Shown: piece by piece, positions 17,889 to 26,782 of the stretch
How the letters are laid out: every line of letters starts with the position of its first letter
How positions within the stretch are numbered: position 1 is the first letter of the stretch
Source of the DNA: Wocania_A spongiicola
GTDB taxonomy: Bacteria > Bacteroidota > Bacteroidia > Flavobacteriales > Flavobacteriaceae
NCBI RefSeq assembly: GCF_023502325.1
Contig: NZ_JAMFLZ010000002.1
Coordinates: forward strand, 558,001-622,000
DNA: 64,000 bases
Direction of reading: 5' to 3'
The notes under the pieces: generated by a model
Told to the model about the DNA's origin: nothing
Seen by the model: only the letters and a program-made list of their open reading frames with translations
Databases searched by the model: none
Translations under genes and position numbers: made by a program

Positions 17889-19817
17889 ATGAATAAATTT
17901 CTTTTCGTTTTATGTTTAATACTACTTTTTAGTTTTAATACTGTCAATGCTCAAAATTTTAGCACTCATCAAGTTAAAAAAGGAGAAACTATTGAGCAAA
18001 TAGCAAGTCGCTATTATGTTACTGTTTCAGATATTTATGCATTAAATCCTGATGCAAAAGAGGAATTAAAACCAAATACAGTTTTAATTATTCCAGTTTC
18101 AAAATCTAAAAAACCTAAAATTACTCTAGTTAAAGAGTTACAAGGGTTTAAAAAACATAAAACAAGAAGAAAAGAAACCTTATATAGCTTAGCTAAAAAA
18201 TACGACATATCTGAAGAGGATATAAAAAAGTATAATAAATTTCTATATGCAGATCCGCTTAGAAAGGGAGATAAGCTTCAAATACCAATATTTAAAATAA
18301 CTGAAGAAATAGAAGAAGTAGAGCTTACCAAAACTTACATTGTACAGCCTAAAGAAGGTAAATGGCGAATTGCATATAGATTTGGAATTTCTGTTAGAGA
18401 GCTAGAAGAACTTAATCCAGAAATGGGAGAAGTTTTACAAGATGGTCAAGAAATTTTAGTGCCAAACATTGACGATGATAAAGAGCAAGAGGTTGACGAA
18501 AAATACAGCTATTATAAGGTATTACCAAAAGAAGGGTTTTACCGATTAAAACTTAAATTAGGGTTAGAACAAACCGAAATAGAAGCATTAAACCCAGGGT
18601 TGGCAGAAAGTGGATTAAAAGTAGGTATGATTTTAAAAATACCTTTTTCTGACACTTTTTCAATTGAAGAATCAAACAAAATTAATTTATCTGATAGTAT
18701 TGTTGATTTTAATACAAAACGTATTGCTATTATGCTACCTTTTAGATTGAATCGAGTAGATTTTAATACTGCTGATGATACTAAAAAAAGTATAATAAAA
18801 GACCGTTATTTAAATGCATCATTAGATTTCTATTCTGGTGTTTTATTAGCCATAGATTCTTTAAAAACTTTAGGGGTTTCAGTTAAAGTAGATGTTTACG
18901 ATACTAAGAATGAAGTTGGAGAGGTTTCAAAAATAATAGACGATAATGATTTTGAAACGGTAGATGTTGTTATAGGCCCATTAACCTCAAATACTTTTGA
19001 GAAAGCCGCATCAAAATTAAGACGTTATAATGTGCCTATTGTGTCTCCAATTGGCACCAATGTAAAGTTGTACGACAATGTATTTCAATCAAAACCATCA
19101 AATGATAGATTAAAAAGTACTTTGGTCAATTATATAAAAGCTGATACTCTGACTAGCAACATTATAATAATATCAGATTCTAAACACACAAATGTATCAA
19201 ATGATTTAAAGCGTGAATTTAATTATGCTAAGCAAGTTCATTCCAGAAAAAACAAGAAAAGTGGAGAGGATGAATTTTTTGTTACAAAGCAAGATATTGA
19301 AGATGCCCTAAAGCCAGGTAAAAATATTGTGTTTTTAGAAACAAAAAACGAAGGCTTTGTGTCTAATGCTACTAGTATTTTAGCATCGTTAATTAAAGAA
19401 GAAGATAAAAGTACAAATACTGATGCTCTAGAAATAACATTAGTTACTGCAAATATGAATAATGCATTTACTGCTGATGGGGTGTCAAACGAACATCTAT
19501 CAAAATTGCAATTTCATTATGCAGCAACATCAAAATCGTATAACGAAGCTGATGATAATGTTTTCGTTAATAGGTATAGGAGACTTTATAAAACGACGCC
19601 AAATAGTGCTGCAGTTAAAGGGTTTGATTTAACTATGGACGTAATATTACGTATAGTAACTTCAGAAGATTTGTTTATGTCTGTTAACAATGCGCCACTA
19701 ACAGAATATATTGAAAACAAGTTTGCGTACAAAAAGAAGCTTTTCGGTGGTTATTATAACGATTCCGTATATTTAGTAAAGTATCAAGATTTAACAATTG
19801 TTGAGGTAAAACAATAA
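17889..19817 (+). CDS. LysM-repeat periplasmic protein with leucine-binding-type receptor domain
   Basis: 642 residues. A signal peptide occupies residues 1-22 (ending VNAQ). Four LysM-like units follow at about 27-70 (HQVKKGETIEQIASRYY), 89-135, 152-198 and 209-255; the first two are canonical and the others degenerate. Residues about 275-640 match the type I periplasmic-binding-protein fold (IAIMLPFRLN, DVVIGPLTSNTFEKAAS, VPIVSPIGTN). This LysM plus PBP fusion is common in Flavobacteriia. It presumably sits on peptidoglycan and either senses a small ligand or serves a structural role, since no transporter genes are nearby. Next comes the DUF922 gene, 40 bp downstream. Confidence 0.8.
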   Translation: MNKFLFVLCLILLFSFNTVNAQNFSTHQVKKGETIEQIASRYYVTVSDIYALNPDAKEELKPNTVLIIPVSKSKKPKITLVKELQGFKKHKTRRKETLYSLAKKYDISEEDIKKYNKFLYADPLRKGDKLQIPIFKITEEIEEVELTKTYIVQPKEGKWRIAYRFGISVRELEELNPEMGEVLQDGQEILVPNIDDDKEQEVDEKYSYYKVLPKEGFYRLKLKLGLEQTEIEALNPGLAESGLKVGMILKIPFSDTFSIEESNKINLSDSIVDFNTKRIAIMLPFRLNRVDFNTADDTKKSIIKDRYLNASLDFYSGVLLAIDSLKTLGVSVKVDVYDTKNEVGEVSKIIDDNDFETVDVVIGPLTSNTFEKAASKLRRYNVPIVSPIGTNVKLYDNVFQSKPSNDRLKSTLVNYIKADTLTSNIIIISDSKHTNVSNDLKREFNYAKQVHSRKNKKSGEDEFFVTKQDIEDALKPGKNIVFLETKNEGFVSNATSILASLIKEEDKSTNTDALEITLVTANMNNAFTADGVSNEHLSKLQFHYAATSKSYNEADDNVFVNRYRRLYKTTPNSAAVKGFDLTMDVILRIVTSEDLFMSVNNAPLTEYIENKFAYKKKLFGGYYNDSVYLVKYQDLTIVEVKQ

Positions 19818-19857
19818 GCTTACTAGCTAACCGTTTTATAATTGTTATAGTAATTGT

Positions 19858-20400
19858 TTGTCTGTGGTAAAAGTACTTTTAATTTTATGCTGTTTTTTTT
19901 GTGTTCAAGACGAAGCTGTAATGTCTTGGAACGAATCTTATAAGTTATCTTGGGCAGATTTTAATGGAAAACCAGATTATGGTGTTAGTGCAGTAGCCAT
20001 AACTGCTTCTGGTATTTCGTTTGGGTTTTCAGTAAAAGAATCAGATTCTAGAGTTATAAGTTTTACTACCGAAGTGTTTTGTCATTTTTATCCAGAACAA
20101 TCATGGTATAAACCAGATGTAGCTGATGCTCATGTTTTAGGACACGAGCAATTACATTTTGATATTACTGAGCTACATGCGCGTAAATTTAGGCATCGAA
20201 TAAGTCAGCTAAAATTATCAAACAACATCAAAAAGGAATTGCGAGAGCTTAATAAAGCGGTAAATAAAGAATTGTCTCTTTTGCAGAATAAATATGATAC
20301 TGAAAGCAATTACTCTAGGAATTTTGAAAATCAAGCGAAATGGAAAACCTATATTGCAGAAGAGCTTAAAAAATTTTCAAAGTATAAATCTGTAGAGTAG
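19858..20400 (+). CDS. DUF922 domain protein, putative exported metalloprotease
   Basis: About 180 residues. The start is a TTG at 19858 or, equally well, the GTG at 19864; no ATG gives the hydrophobic N-terminus (KVLLILCCFFCVQ) that looks like an export signal. The core motif HVLGHEQLHFDITELHAR contains HEQLH, an HExxH zinc-metalloprotease signature, as described for DUF922 proteins. YKLSWADFNGKP is the usual family opening. A C-terminal Lys/Glu-rich helix follows. Substrate unknown. It sits between the LysM protein and DUF3820 gene, which begins 4 bp after its stop. Confidence 0.75.
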   Translation: MSVVKVLLILCCFFCVQDEAVMSWNESYKLSWADFNGKPDYGVSAVAITASGISFGFSVKESDSRVISFTTEVFCHFYPEQSWYKPDVADAHVLGHEQLHFDITELHARKFRHRISQLKLSNNIKKELRELNKAVNKELSLLQNKYDTESNYSRNFENQAKWKTYIAEELKKFSKYKSVE

Positions 20401-20404
20401 TAGC

Positions 20405-20632
20405 ATGACTCCTGACAAAAATTTTCTAATAAAATTAGCACATACCAAAATGCCTTTTGGGAAATATAAAGATCGCTATTTAATTGATTTACCAGAATAT
20501 TATGTGGTTTGGTATAATAATAAAGGTTTTCCTAAAGGAAAATTAGGAACTATGCTTAAACAAGTTTACGAGCTTAAATTAAATGGACTTGAAGATTTAA
20601 TACGAAATATTAAAAAGCAGTACCCTAAGTAA
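20405..20632 (+). CDS. DUF3820 family small protein
   Basis: 75 residues. The motif MPFGKYKDRYLIDLPEYYVVWY and the following KGFPKGKLGTML are characteristic of DUF3820, annotated in some genomes as a putative quorum-sensing-regulated virulence factor on thin evidence. No signal peptide: a cytosolic basic protein. It starts 4 bp after the DUF922 stop and ends 7 bp from the convergent gene at 20640. Confidence 0.8.
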   Translation: MTPDKNFLIKLAHTKMPFGKYKDRYLIDLPEYYVVWYNNKGFPKGKLGTMLKQVYELKLNGLEDLIRNIKKQYPK

Positions 20633-20639
20633 ATAATAA

Positions 20640-20909
20640 TTAATCTACCAAAACATCACAATAAAACCCTAGCGCTTTTATTTGATTAATAAAATCGTTT
20701 TCACTTGAATTAGTGGTAGCTTCAATCTTTAGTACATTATCTATATCTTCAATATCAATAGACCATTTTATGACACTAGAATGGTTGTCGAAAAAAGGTT
20801 TTATATTTTTCACCTTTTTCTTTGTCTTAATATTTGTTTTAAATATTAATAATTTTGAAGATGATTTATAATTATGATAAAAAAAATTAATCATTTGATT
20901 CAGTCTCAT
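20640..20909 (-). CDS. Small ferredoxin-like-fold protein, no metal site
   Basis: 89 residues. Order of predicted elements (LLIFKTNI strand, KKKVKNIKPFFD helix, SVIKWSIDI strand, NVLKIEAT strand, ENDFINQIKALG helix, YCDVLVD strand) fits the beta-alpha-beta-beta-alpha-beta pattern of heavy-metal-associated domains, but the CxxC metal site is absent. The start overlaps the preceding gene by 23 bp; the Met at residue 6 would reduce this to 8 bp. It is third in the sigma-factor operon. Function unknown. Confidence 0.6.
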   Translation of the reverse strand: MRLNQMINFFYHNYKSSSKLLIFKTNIKTKKKVKNIKPFFDNHSSVIKWSIDIEDIDNVLKIEATTNSSENDFINQIKALGFYCDVLVD

Positions 20910-21285
20910 TAGTCATACGTTCAATGTATTTTTCATAAGCTTCATTGCCTTCTTCTTTCCAAAACTTGTCATAATGTTTCCATTTAGAAAACTCACCTTT
21001 GCCACCTTCTTTGCAACTAGATTTTGATTTCTTTGATGAATTACCGTCACCTCCAAAATTACAACCACCAAGTAATATTTTAAAGAGTATAAAAATTCCG
21101 ACTGCTTCCCAAAATGTAAGTGTGGTAAGTCCAAATATCATAGGCATTAACCAATTCCATAACCACATTATTATAAAACCAAATAATATAGCTAAACCAG
21201 TTATAAAAATGCCTCCAAAAATTACTATCCCTATAATCTCTCCTAGAGATTTTCCACGAAATTTATGTTTAAAATAATTTGACAT
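20887..21285 (-). CDS. Membrane protein of an ECF sigma operon
   Basis: 132 residues. Two or three membrane segments lie at about 15-48 and 52-74, followed by a Cys/Gly/Ser/Lys-rich hydrophilic stretch (GGCNFGGDGNSSKKSKSSC) and a charged aromatic tail (KWKHYDKFWKEEGNEAYEKY). It begins 10 bp after the sigma gene stop and is translationally close to the next gene. Its position suggests it regulates or is regulated by that sigma factor, but it does not look like a classical zinc-binding anti-sigma factor. No named family recognised. Confidence 0.65.
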   Translation of the reverse strand: MSNYFKHKFRGKSLGEIIGIVIFGGIFITGLAILFGFIIMWLWNWLMPMIFGLTTLTFWEAVGIFILFKILLGGCNFGGDGNSSKKSKSSCKEGGKGEFSKWKHYDKFWKEEGNEAYEKYIERMTNETESND

Positions 21286-21295
21286 ATGTTTTTTT

Positions 21296-21841
21296 TTAAT
21301 TAATAATTTCTTTTTTATGTTTTAAATTTTTGTACAAAAGTGAAATAGCTCTATGTCTTCTCGACATTAGTGTTCCAACTGGAACTCCAGTTTCTAAAGC
21401 GATTTCCTTATAAGTGTAGTTTTCAAAATCTACTGCAATTATAATATCACGATAATCTGGTTTAAGGTTTAATATGGCTTTCTTTAGCTCATCTTTCATC
21501 TGTTCTGCATAATAATTATCAGATGTGTCATATAATAAGCTAGCAAACTCAATTAATTTAGCCTCACTTTGACTTTCATGATTAATAATTTGCTTGTTAT
21601 TCGTTCTCATTACATCAATAATCTTATTTTTAATAGCGTAATAAACAAAACCTGCTACATTGTTTATTGGTGAATATCTGTCAGCTCCAGTAAATAATTT
21701 TAAAGCTACATCTTGTATAATGTCCTCGGCATCTCGATCTGCATTTGCCCTTATTTTAGAATTTACATAAGCTTTAAGCGAATGGTATTCTTTACCAAAA
21801 AAATCTTTGAGCTTTTTATTGTTTTCTGATTCTGAGTTCAT
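21296..21841 (-). CDS. ECF RNA polymerase sigma factor (sigma-70 family)
   Basis: 181 residues. Region 2 (about 30-95) includes RDAEDIIQDVALKLF, and region 4 (about 125-175) has the helix-turn-helix YKEIALETGVPVGTLMSRRHRA that reads the -35 element. It directs transcription of a specific gene set, likely including its own operon. It leads a three-gene minus-strand operon with a membrane protein and a small ferredoxin-like-fold protein. It has no linked classical anti-sigma gene. Confidence 0.88.
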   Translation of the reverse strand: MNSESENNKKLKDFFGKEYHSLKAYVNSKIRANADRDAEDIIQDVALKLFTGADRYSPINNVAGFVYYAIKNKIIDVMRTNNKQIINHESQSEAKLIEFASLLYDTSDNYYAEQMKDELKKAILNLKPDYRDIIIAVDFENYTYKEIALETGVPVGTLMSRRHRAISLLYKNLKHKKEIIN

Positions 21842-22007
21842 TTAAAAGCCTTTTTTAATAGCTTTACAATTAGAAAGACGAATTTTTCCGAATCTATTGC
21901 ATTTTTTTTAAGTTATTTTAAAAAAGAGACGAGTGAAAGAGAAAATTGTATCAAAATCTTTAATTATAAAATTCGATAAGAGTTCATTAATAACTATTTT
22001 AATTTTG

Positions 22008-22015
22008 TAAATTTG
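22008..22015 (+). promoter_or_regulatory. -7 box of pyrG
   Basis: TAAATTTG matches TAnnTTTG and ends 20 nt before the pyrG ATG. Confidence 0.65.
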
Positions 22016-22035
22016 CCTGCGTTTATAAGCGCAAC

Positions 22036-23676
22036 ATGACAACTACAACAAAATACATATTCGTAACAGGCGGTGTTACATCATCTCTAGGAAAAGGCAT
22101 TATAGCCGCCTCTTTAGCTAAATTGCTACAAGCTCAAGGCTATAGAGTAACTATTCAAAAACTAGACCCATATATTAACGTAGATCCAGGAACACTAAAT
22201 CCTTATGAGCATGGAGAATGCTACGTAACTGAAGATGGTGCAGAAACTGATTTAGATTTAGGGCATTACGAGCGTTTTTTAAACGTACCTACCAGTCAAG
22301 CTAATAATGTTACTACTGGACGTATTTACCAAAGTGTTATTCAAAAAGAACGCAGAGGAGAGTTTTTAGGTAAAACTGTACAAGTAGTTCCTCATATTAC
22401 TGACGAAATAAAACACCGTGTTCAGCTTTTAGGAAAATCTGGTGACTACGATATTGTAATTACTGAAATTGGAGGAACAGTTGGTGACATTGAATCGTTG
22501 CCATACATTGAAGCTGTGCGACAATTGCGATGGGATTTAGGCGATAATAATGGCATCGTAATTCACTTAACATTAGTGCCATATTTATCAGCTGCTGGTG
22601 AATTAAAAACAAAGCCAACTCAACATAGTGTAAAAACATTAATGGAAAGTGGGGTGCAAGCTGATATATTAGTTTGTAGAACTGAGCACGATTTACCGGA
22701 AGATTTACGTCGTAAATTAGCACTGTTTTGTAATGTTCGAGAAGAAGCAGTAATTCAATCTATTGATGCATCAACCATTTATGATGTACCTAATTTGATG
22801 CTAGAGCAAGGGTTGGATAAAGTTGTGCTTAAAAAATTGGCATTAAAAAGTACCACTCCAGATATCAATAAATGGAACGAGTTTTTAGCAAAACATAAAA
22901 ATCCTAAGTCAGAAATAACCATTGGTTTAATAGGCAAATATGTTGAGTTACAAGATTCTTATAAGTCTATTTTAGAGGCCTTTATACATGCAGGTGCAGC
23001 AAATGAAGTAAAAGTAAATATTGAGTCGGTACATTCAGAATATATTAATAATGATAATGCTAAATTGAAACTATCTCATTTAGATGGAGTTTTAGTAGCA
23101 CCAGGTTTTGGTGAACGTGGTATTGAAGGAAAAATTGATGCCGTAAAATATGTACGCGAAAACAATGTACCATTTTTTGGTATTTGTTTAGGTATGCAAA
23201 TGGCAGTAATTGAGTTTGCACGTAATGTTTTAAATATAGCTGATGCAGATTCTACTGAAATGAATACAACTACCAAAAACCCTGTTATAGATTTAATGGA
23301 AGAACAAAAAAGTATTACAGATAAAGGTGGTACAATGCGTTTAGGGGCTTGGGCTTGTGACTTAAAAATGGGAAGCACAGTTAGAGATATTTATAAGGCC
23401 GATACTATTAATGAACGCCACAGACATCGTTATGAATTTAATAGTAACTTTAAAACTCAAATTGAAGCAGCCGGTATGCTTGCAACAGGTTTAAACCCAG
23501 ATACAGGTTTGGTTGAAATTGTTGAAATACCAGAACACCCTTGGTTTGTTGGAGTGCAATATCATCCAGAATATAAAAGTACCGTTGCAAATCCACACCC
23601 TTTATTCGTAGCCTTTGTTAAGGCAGCATTGAATAATCATAAAAGAAAAAAAGGTGTCAGTATGGCACAAAATTAA
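22036..23676 (+). CDS. pyrG: CTP synthase
   Basis: 546 residues, full length. It makes CTP from UTP, ATP and glutamine. The N-terminal synthetase domain begins TKYIFVTGGVTSSLGKGI with its nucleotide-binding loop. The C-terminal amidotransferase has nucleophile Cys in FGICLGMQMA and His/Glu in VQYHPEYKS. Ordinary in every visible respect. Followed by yidC after 123 bp, a gap partly occupied by a degenerate repeat (23726-23788). Confidence 0.97.
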   Translation: MTTTTKYIFVTGGVTSSLGKGIIAASLAKLLQAQGYRVTIQKLDPYINVDPGTLNPYEHGECYVTEDGAETDLDLGHYERFLNVPTSQANNVTTGRIYQSVIQKERRGEFLGKTVQVVPHITDEIKHRVQLLGKSGDYDIVITEIGGTVGDIESLPYIEAVRQLRWDLGDNNGIVIHLTLVPYLSAAGELKTKPTQHSVKTLMESGVQADILVCRTEHDLPEDLRRKLALFCNVREEAVIQSIDASTIYDVPNLMLEQGLDKVVLKKLALKSTTPDINKWNEFLAKHKNPKSEITIGLIGKYVELQDSYKSILEAFIHAGAANEVKVNIESVHSEYINNDNAKLKLSHLDGVLVAPGFGERGIEGKIDAVKYVRENNVPFFGICLGMQMAVIEFARNVLNIADADSTEMNTTTKNPVIDLMEEQKSITDKGGTMRLGAWACDLKMGSTVRDIYKADTINERHRHRYEFNSNFKTQIEAAGMLATGLNPDTGLVEIVEIPEHPWFVGVQYHPEYKSTVANPHPLFVAFVKAALNNHKRKKGVSMAQN

Positions 23677-23725
23677 AATTGGATAGCTTTTTGTTAATTC
23701 ATTAAACTATATAAAATCAATACTT

Positions 23726-23788
23726 TGTCATATTGAGTGTAGTCAGAATATCTCTTAATACAGATTCTTCATTATAATCAAAATGACA
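23726..23788. repeat. Degenerate TGTCAT...ATGACA interspersed repeat
   Basis: TGTCATATTGAGTGTAGTCA opens the unit and AAATGACA closes it, with GAATATCTC between. This is the form of the short inverted repeat family that I recall as widespread in Bacteroidota intergenic DNA (TGTCATTTCGAGCG...ATCTC...AATGACA). Two more degenerate fragments lie at 35749-35777 and 45598-45670. Mobilisation would need a transposase supplied elsewhere. Confidence 0.5.
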
Positions 23789-23799
23789 CCAACTAAAAT

Positions 23800-25695
23800 A
23801 TGGAAGAAAAGAAATTAGATATTAATTCAATTATAGGTTTTATACTTATTTTTGGAATAATGATGTTTTGGCTATGGCAAAACCAACCAACACCAGAAGA
23901 ATTAGAAGCTCAAGAAAAAGCAAAACAAGAACAAGTTGAAGCAGAGAAAAAGGCTGAAGCATCAGAGCAAACTAAAGTAACTACTGCAGAAGATTATAAA
24001 GCACCAGCAGTTTCAGATTCCCTACAACAAATTAATTTACAAAATAAGCTAGGAGCTTTTGCTTATTCAGCTGCAAATGCATCTGATAAAGAAACCTTAG
24101 TAGAAAGTGATTTATTAGCTTTAAAATTCAATAATAAAGGAGGTTATCTTTCTGAAGTTAAATTAAAGAAGTTTGTAGATTTTGATTCTGTTCCTATCTA
24201 TATAATTAAAGATAATAATGCAGCTTTTAATATTAATTTTGGAACAACAGATAGCAGAATTCTTAATACTAAAGACTTATATTTTGAACCATCTGTAACT
24301 AAAAATGGTGATGTTACGGTTGTTTCAATGAAGCTAAAGGTATCAGAAAGTAAATTTTTAGAATACCGTTACGAACTGAAGGAAGGTGATTATATGATGG
24401 ATTTCACTATTCGTTCTCAAGGATTAAGCGATGTAATTAATAGTTCTCAAGCTGTAAATTTAGATTGGAATTTAAAATCGTACCGTCATGCAAAAAGTAT
24501 TTCTTATGAGAATAGATATACGGAAGTTGTTTTTGAGTATGAAGATGGAAAAGACGATTATTTGGGGCAACAAGAACAAACTGAAGACACTGCTGAAGAT
24601 GTAAGTTACGTAGCGTTTAAGCAACATTTCTTTACATCTATTTTATTAGCTGATTCTCCTTTTAAAACAGGAAAATTCACATCCCAAAATTTAGTTCAAG
24701 ACGAAGAAATAGATACTGTTTATACTAAAGCTTTTACTACTACATTGCCTTTAGAGCTTGCAGGTGGTGAAATAAACAAAACCATGGATTGGTATTATGG
24801 TCCTAGCGATTATAAGGTATTAAATAGTTATGATAGAAATTTAGATGAAATTGTACCACTTGGCTGGGGTATTTTTGGATGGATTAATCGTTACCTTTTT
24901 ATTCCTTTATTTGCACTTTTAGGAAGCTTTTTACCTTATGGGATTGCTATTATTGTTATGACGATACTGATAAAATTGTTAATGTCTTTTGTACAATATA
25001 AACAGTTTTTATCGCAAGCTAAATTAAAAATCCTAAAACCAGAATTAGATGCTATTCGCGAGAAGCATAAAAATAATAAAGTAAAAGCTCAGCAAGAAAC
25101 TATGGCATTGCAAACTAAAGCAGGAGCAAGCCCTATGGCTGGTTGTATGCCTGCATTAATACAGTTGCCAGTATTTTACGCATTGTTTCAGTTTTTCCCA
25201 TCAGCATTCGATTTACGTCAAAAGAGTTTTCTATGGGTAAAAGACTTATCATCATATGATACCATTGCAGAATTACCATTTCATATTCCATTTTATGGAG
25301 ACCACGTAAGCTTATTTCCAATATTGGCATCTATAGCTATTTTCTTTTATATGCGTTTAACTACAGGACAACAAATGGCATCGCAACCAACGCAAGAAGG
25401 TATGCCAGATATGGGAAAAATGATGAAGTATATGATGTACTTCTCACCAATTATGATGTTGTTTTTCTTTAATAATTATGCATCGGGATTGAGTTTGTAT
25501 TATTTTATTTCTAACTTAATTAGTATTGGCATTATATTGGTTATTAAGAATTATATTCTTGATGAAGATAAAATTCATGCACAAATTCAAGAGAACAAAA
25601 AGAAGCCTAAAAAACAAGGGCGTTTTCAGAAAAAAATGGCAGAAATGATGGAGCAAGCTGAAAAACAAAAACAGGCACAACAAAAACGTAAGTAG
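23800..25695 (+). CDS. yidC: Membrane protein insertase YidC
   Basis: 631 residues. It inserts and folds inner-membrane proteins together with or apart from SecYEG. One N-terminal membrane segment (about 6-25) is followed by a coiled, Glu/Lys-rich stretch and a large periplasmic beta domain (about 75-345). The 60KD_IMP core has about five membrane segments (about 355-590). The C-terminus is very basic (KKKPKKQGRFQKKMAEMM), as needed to contact the ribosome. It probably has its own promoter in the repeat-bearing gap after pyrG. A terminator follows at 25747. Confidence 0.95.
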   Translation: MEEKKLDINSIIGFILIFGIMMFWLWQNQPTPEELEAQEKAKQEQVEAEKKAEASEQTKVTTAEDYKAPAVSDSLQQINLQNKLGAFAYSAANASDKETLVESDLLALKFNNKGGYLSEVKLKKFVDFDSVPIYIIKDNNAAFNINFGTTDSRILNTKDLYFEPSVTKNGDVTVVSMKLKVSESKFLEYRYELKEGDYMMDFTIRSQGLSDVINSSQAVNLDWNLKSYRHAKSISYENRYTEVVFEYEDGKDDYLGQQEQTEDTAEDVSYVAFKQHFFTSILLADSPFKTGKFTSQNLVQDEEIDTVYTKAFTTTLPLELAGGEINKTMDWYYGPSDYKVLNSYDRNLDEIVPLGWGIFGWINRYLFIPLFALLGSFLPYGIAIIVMTILIKLLMSFVQYKQFLSQAKLKILKPELDAIREKHKNNKVKAQQETMALQTKAGASPMAGCMPALIQLPVFYALFQFFPSAFDLRQKSFLWVKDLSSYDTIAELPFHIPFYGDHVSLFPILASIAIFFYMRLTTGQQMASQPTQEGMPDMGKMMKYMMYFSPIMMLFFFNNYASGLSLYYFISNLISIGIILVIKNYILDEDKIHAQIQENKKKPKKQGRFQKKMAEMMEQAEKQKQAQQKRK

Positions 25696-25746
25696 TAAAG
25701 AATTCTGCCTCACTGAGAGCAGTTATATAATATTAGTTTTCAAAAT

Positions 25747-25779
25747 AAAAAGCTGTCAATTATGTTTGGCAGCTTTTTT
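25747..25779 (+). terminator. Intrinsic terminator after yidC
   Basis: AAAAAGCTGTC (25747-25757) pairs with GGCAGCTTTTT (25768-25778, one G-U pair) around a 10-nt loop, and the 3' arm merges into T residues. Confidence 0.85.
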
Positions 25780-25831
25780 GTAATATACAATTTGAAAATA
25801 TTTTTCGTTAGTATAATATAAATTTTTCAAA

Positions 25832-26533
25832 ATGAAACACATTTTTATTTTCTTGTTATCACTATTAACCTCGCTGACTTTTGCCCAAAACATCAATCAA
25901 TTTGATGCTAATGGCAAACGCCATGGTATTTGGAAAAAAACATTTGATGGTACCAAAGTTTTAAGATATGAAGGTGAATTTTTACACGGTAAAGAAATAG
26001 GGTTATTTAAGTTTTATAAAAATATAAAGAAGAAAGCTGTTTTAACTGCGACTAAGCAGTTTAATAAAACTGATAACATTGCTTATGTTACCTTTTTATC
26101 CTCTAGAGGAAAACTTATTAGCGAAGGTAAAATGGATAAAAAAAAGTATATAGGAGAATGGAAATATTACCAGAAAAGAAATGATAACCTATTGACTTTG
26201 GAAAATTATAATGCGAATGGCATATTAGAAGGAGAGCGCTTTGTGTATTATGAAAATGGGCAGATAGCTGAAAAACAATTTTATAAAAATGGAAAGCTAG
26301 AAGGTAAATCCATTTGGTACTCTGAGAAAAATATTGTTTTAAAAGAGTTTATTTATTTGAATGGAGAATTGCACGGAGCTTCAAAATATTATAATCCTAA
26401 AGGAGAGCTTATTACAGAAGGTCAATACAAAAAGGGGAAGAAGCATGGTATTTGGAAGTATTACGAAAATGGAAAATTAATTAAAGAAAAAGATTTTACA
26501 TATAAGCCTAAGTATATTAAAAACAAGCAATAA
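25832..26533 (+). CDS. Secreted YwqK-type MORN-variant repeat protein
   Basis: 233 residues with a signal peptide (residues 1-18, ending LTFAQ). The remainder consists of repeated strand pairs of the pattern YENGxxxxKxFYKNGKLEGxxxYY (e.g. GERFVYYENGQIAEKQFYKN and GIWKYYENGKL), the MORN_2 motif. Databases often call such proteins YwqK antitoxins, but an exported copy with no toxin beside it is better viewed as a periplasmic beta-repeat protein of unknown role. Monocistronic, with terminators on both sides. Confidence 0.75.
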   Translation: MKHIFIFLLSLLTSLTFAQNINQFDANGKRHGIWKKTFDGTKVLRYEGEFLHGKEIGLFKFYKNIKKKAVLTATKQFNKTDNIAYVTFLSSRGKLISEGKMDKKKYIGEWKYYQKRNDNLLTLENYNANGILEGERFVYYENGQIAEKQFYKNGKLEGKSIWYSEKNIVLKEFIYLNGELHGASKYYNPKGELITEGQYKKGKKHGIWKYYENGKLIKEKDFTYKPKYIKNKQ

Positions 26534-26536
26534 AAA

Positions 26537-26565
26537 AGACTGCCTTTTCAGACAGTCTCCTCTTT
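26537..26565 (+). terminator. Intrinsic terminator of the MORN-variant gene
   Basis: AGACTG (26537-26542) pairs with CAGTCT (26553-26558), with an inner CT/AG extension past one mismatch, followed by CCTCTTTTT. Confidence 0.7.
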
Positions 26566-26782
26566 TTCATAGACAAGTTTTTTCCTGCCTACAATCTACC
26601 AATCAAACTAAACAAACTAAATCATATTTTTAATTTTATTTATAGTGGAACGCAACTTTAAAAGATAGTTTTTGGTTATACAATTTTTTAATTTCACATC
26701 AACAGCGGTAATGTTTTTAATTGTACGCATCTATTAAAGCTGCATTTTCTCCACCATTTATTTATATCGCTGTTTTATAATA

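Noticed and set aside
25832..26533. Toxin-antitoxin system, as suggested by the usual YwqK antitoxin label
   Set aside because: There is a signal peptide and no toxin gene adjacent; the label rests on MORN-variant repeats only.
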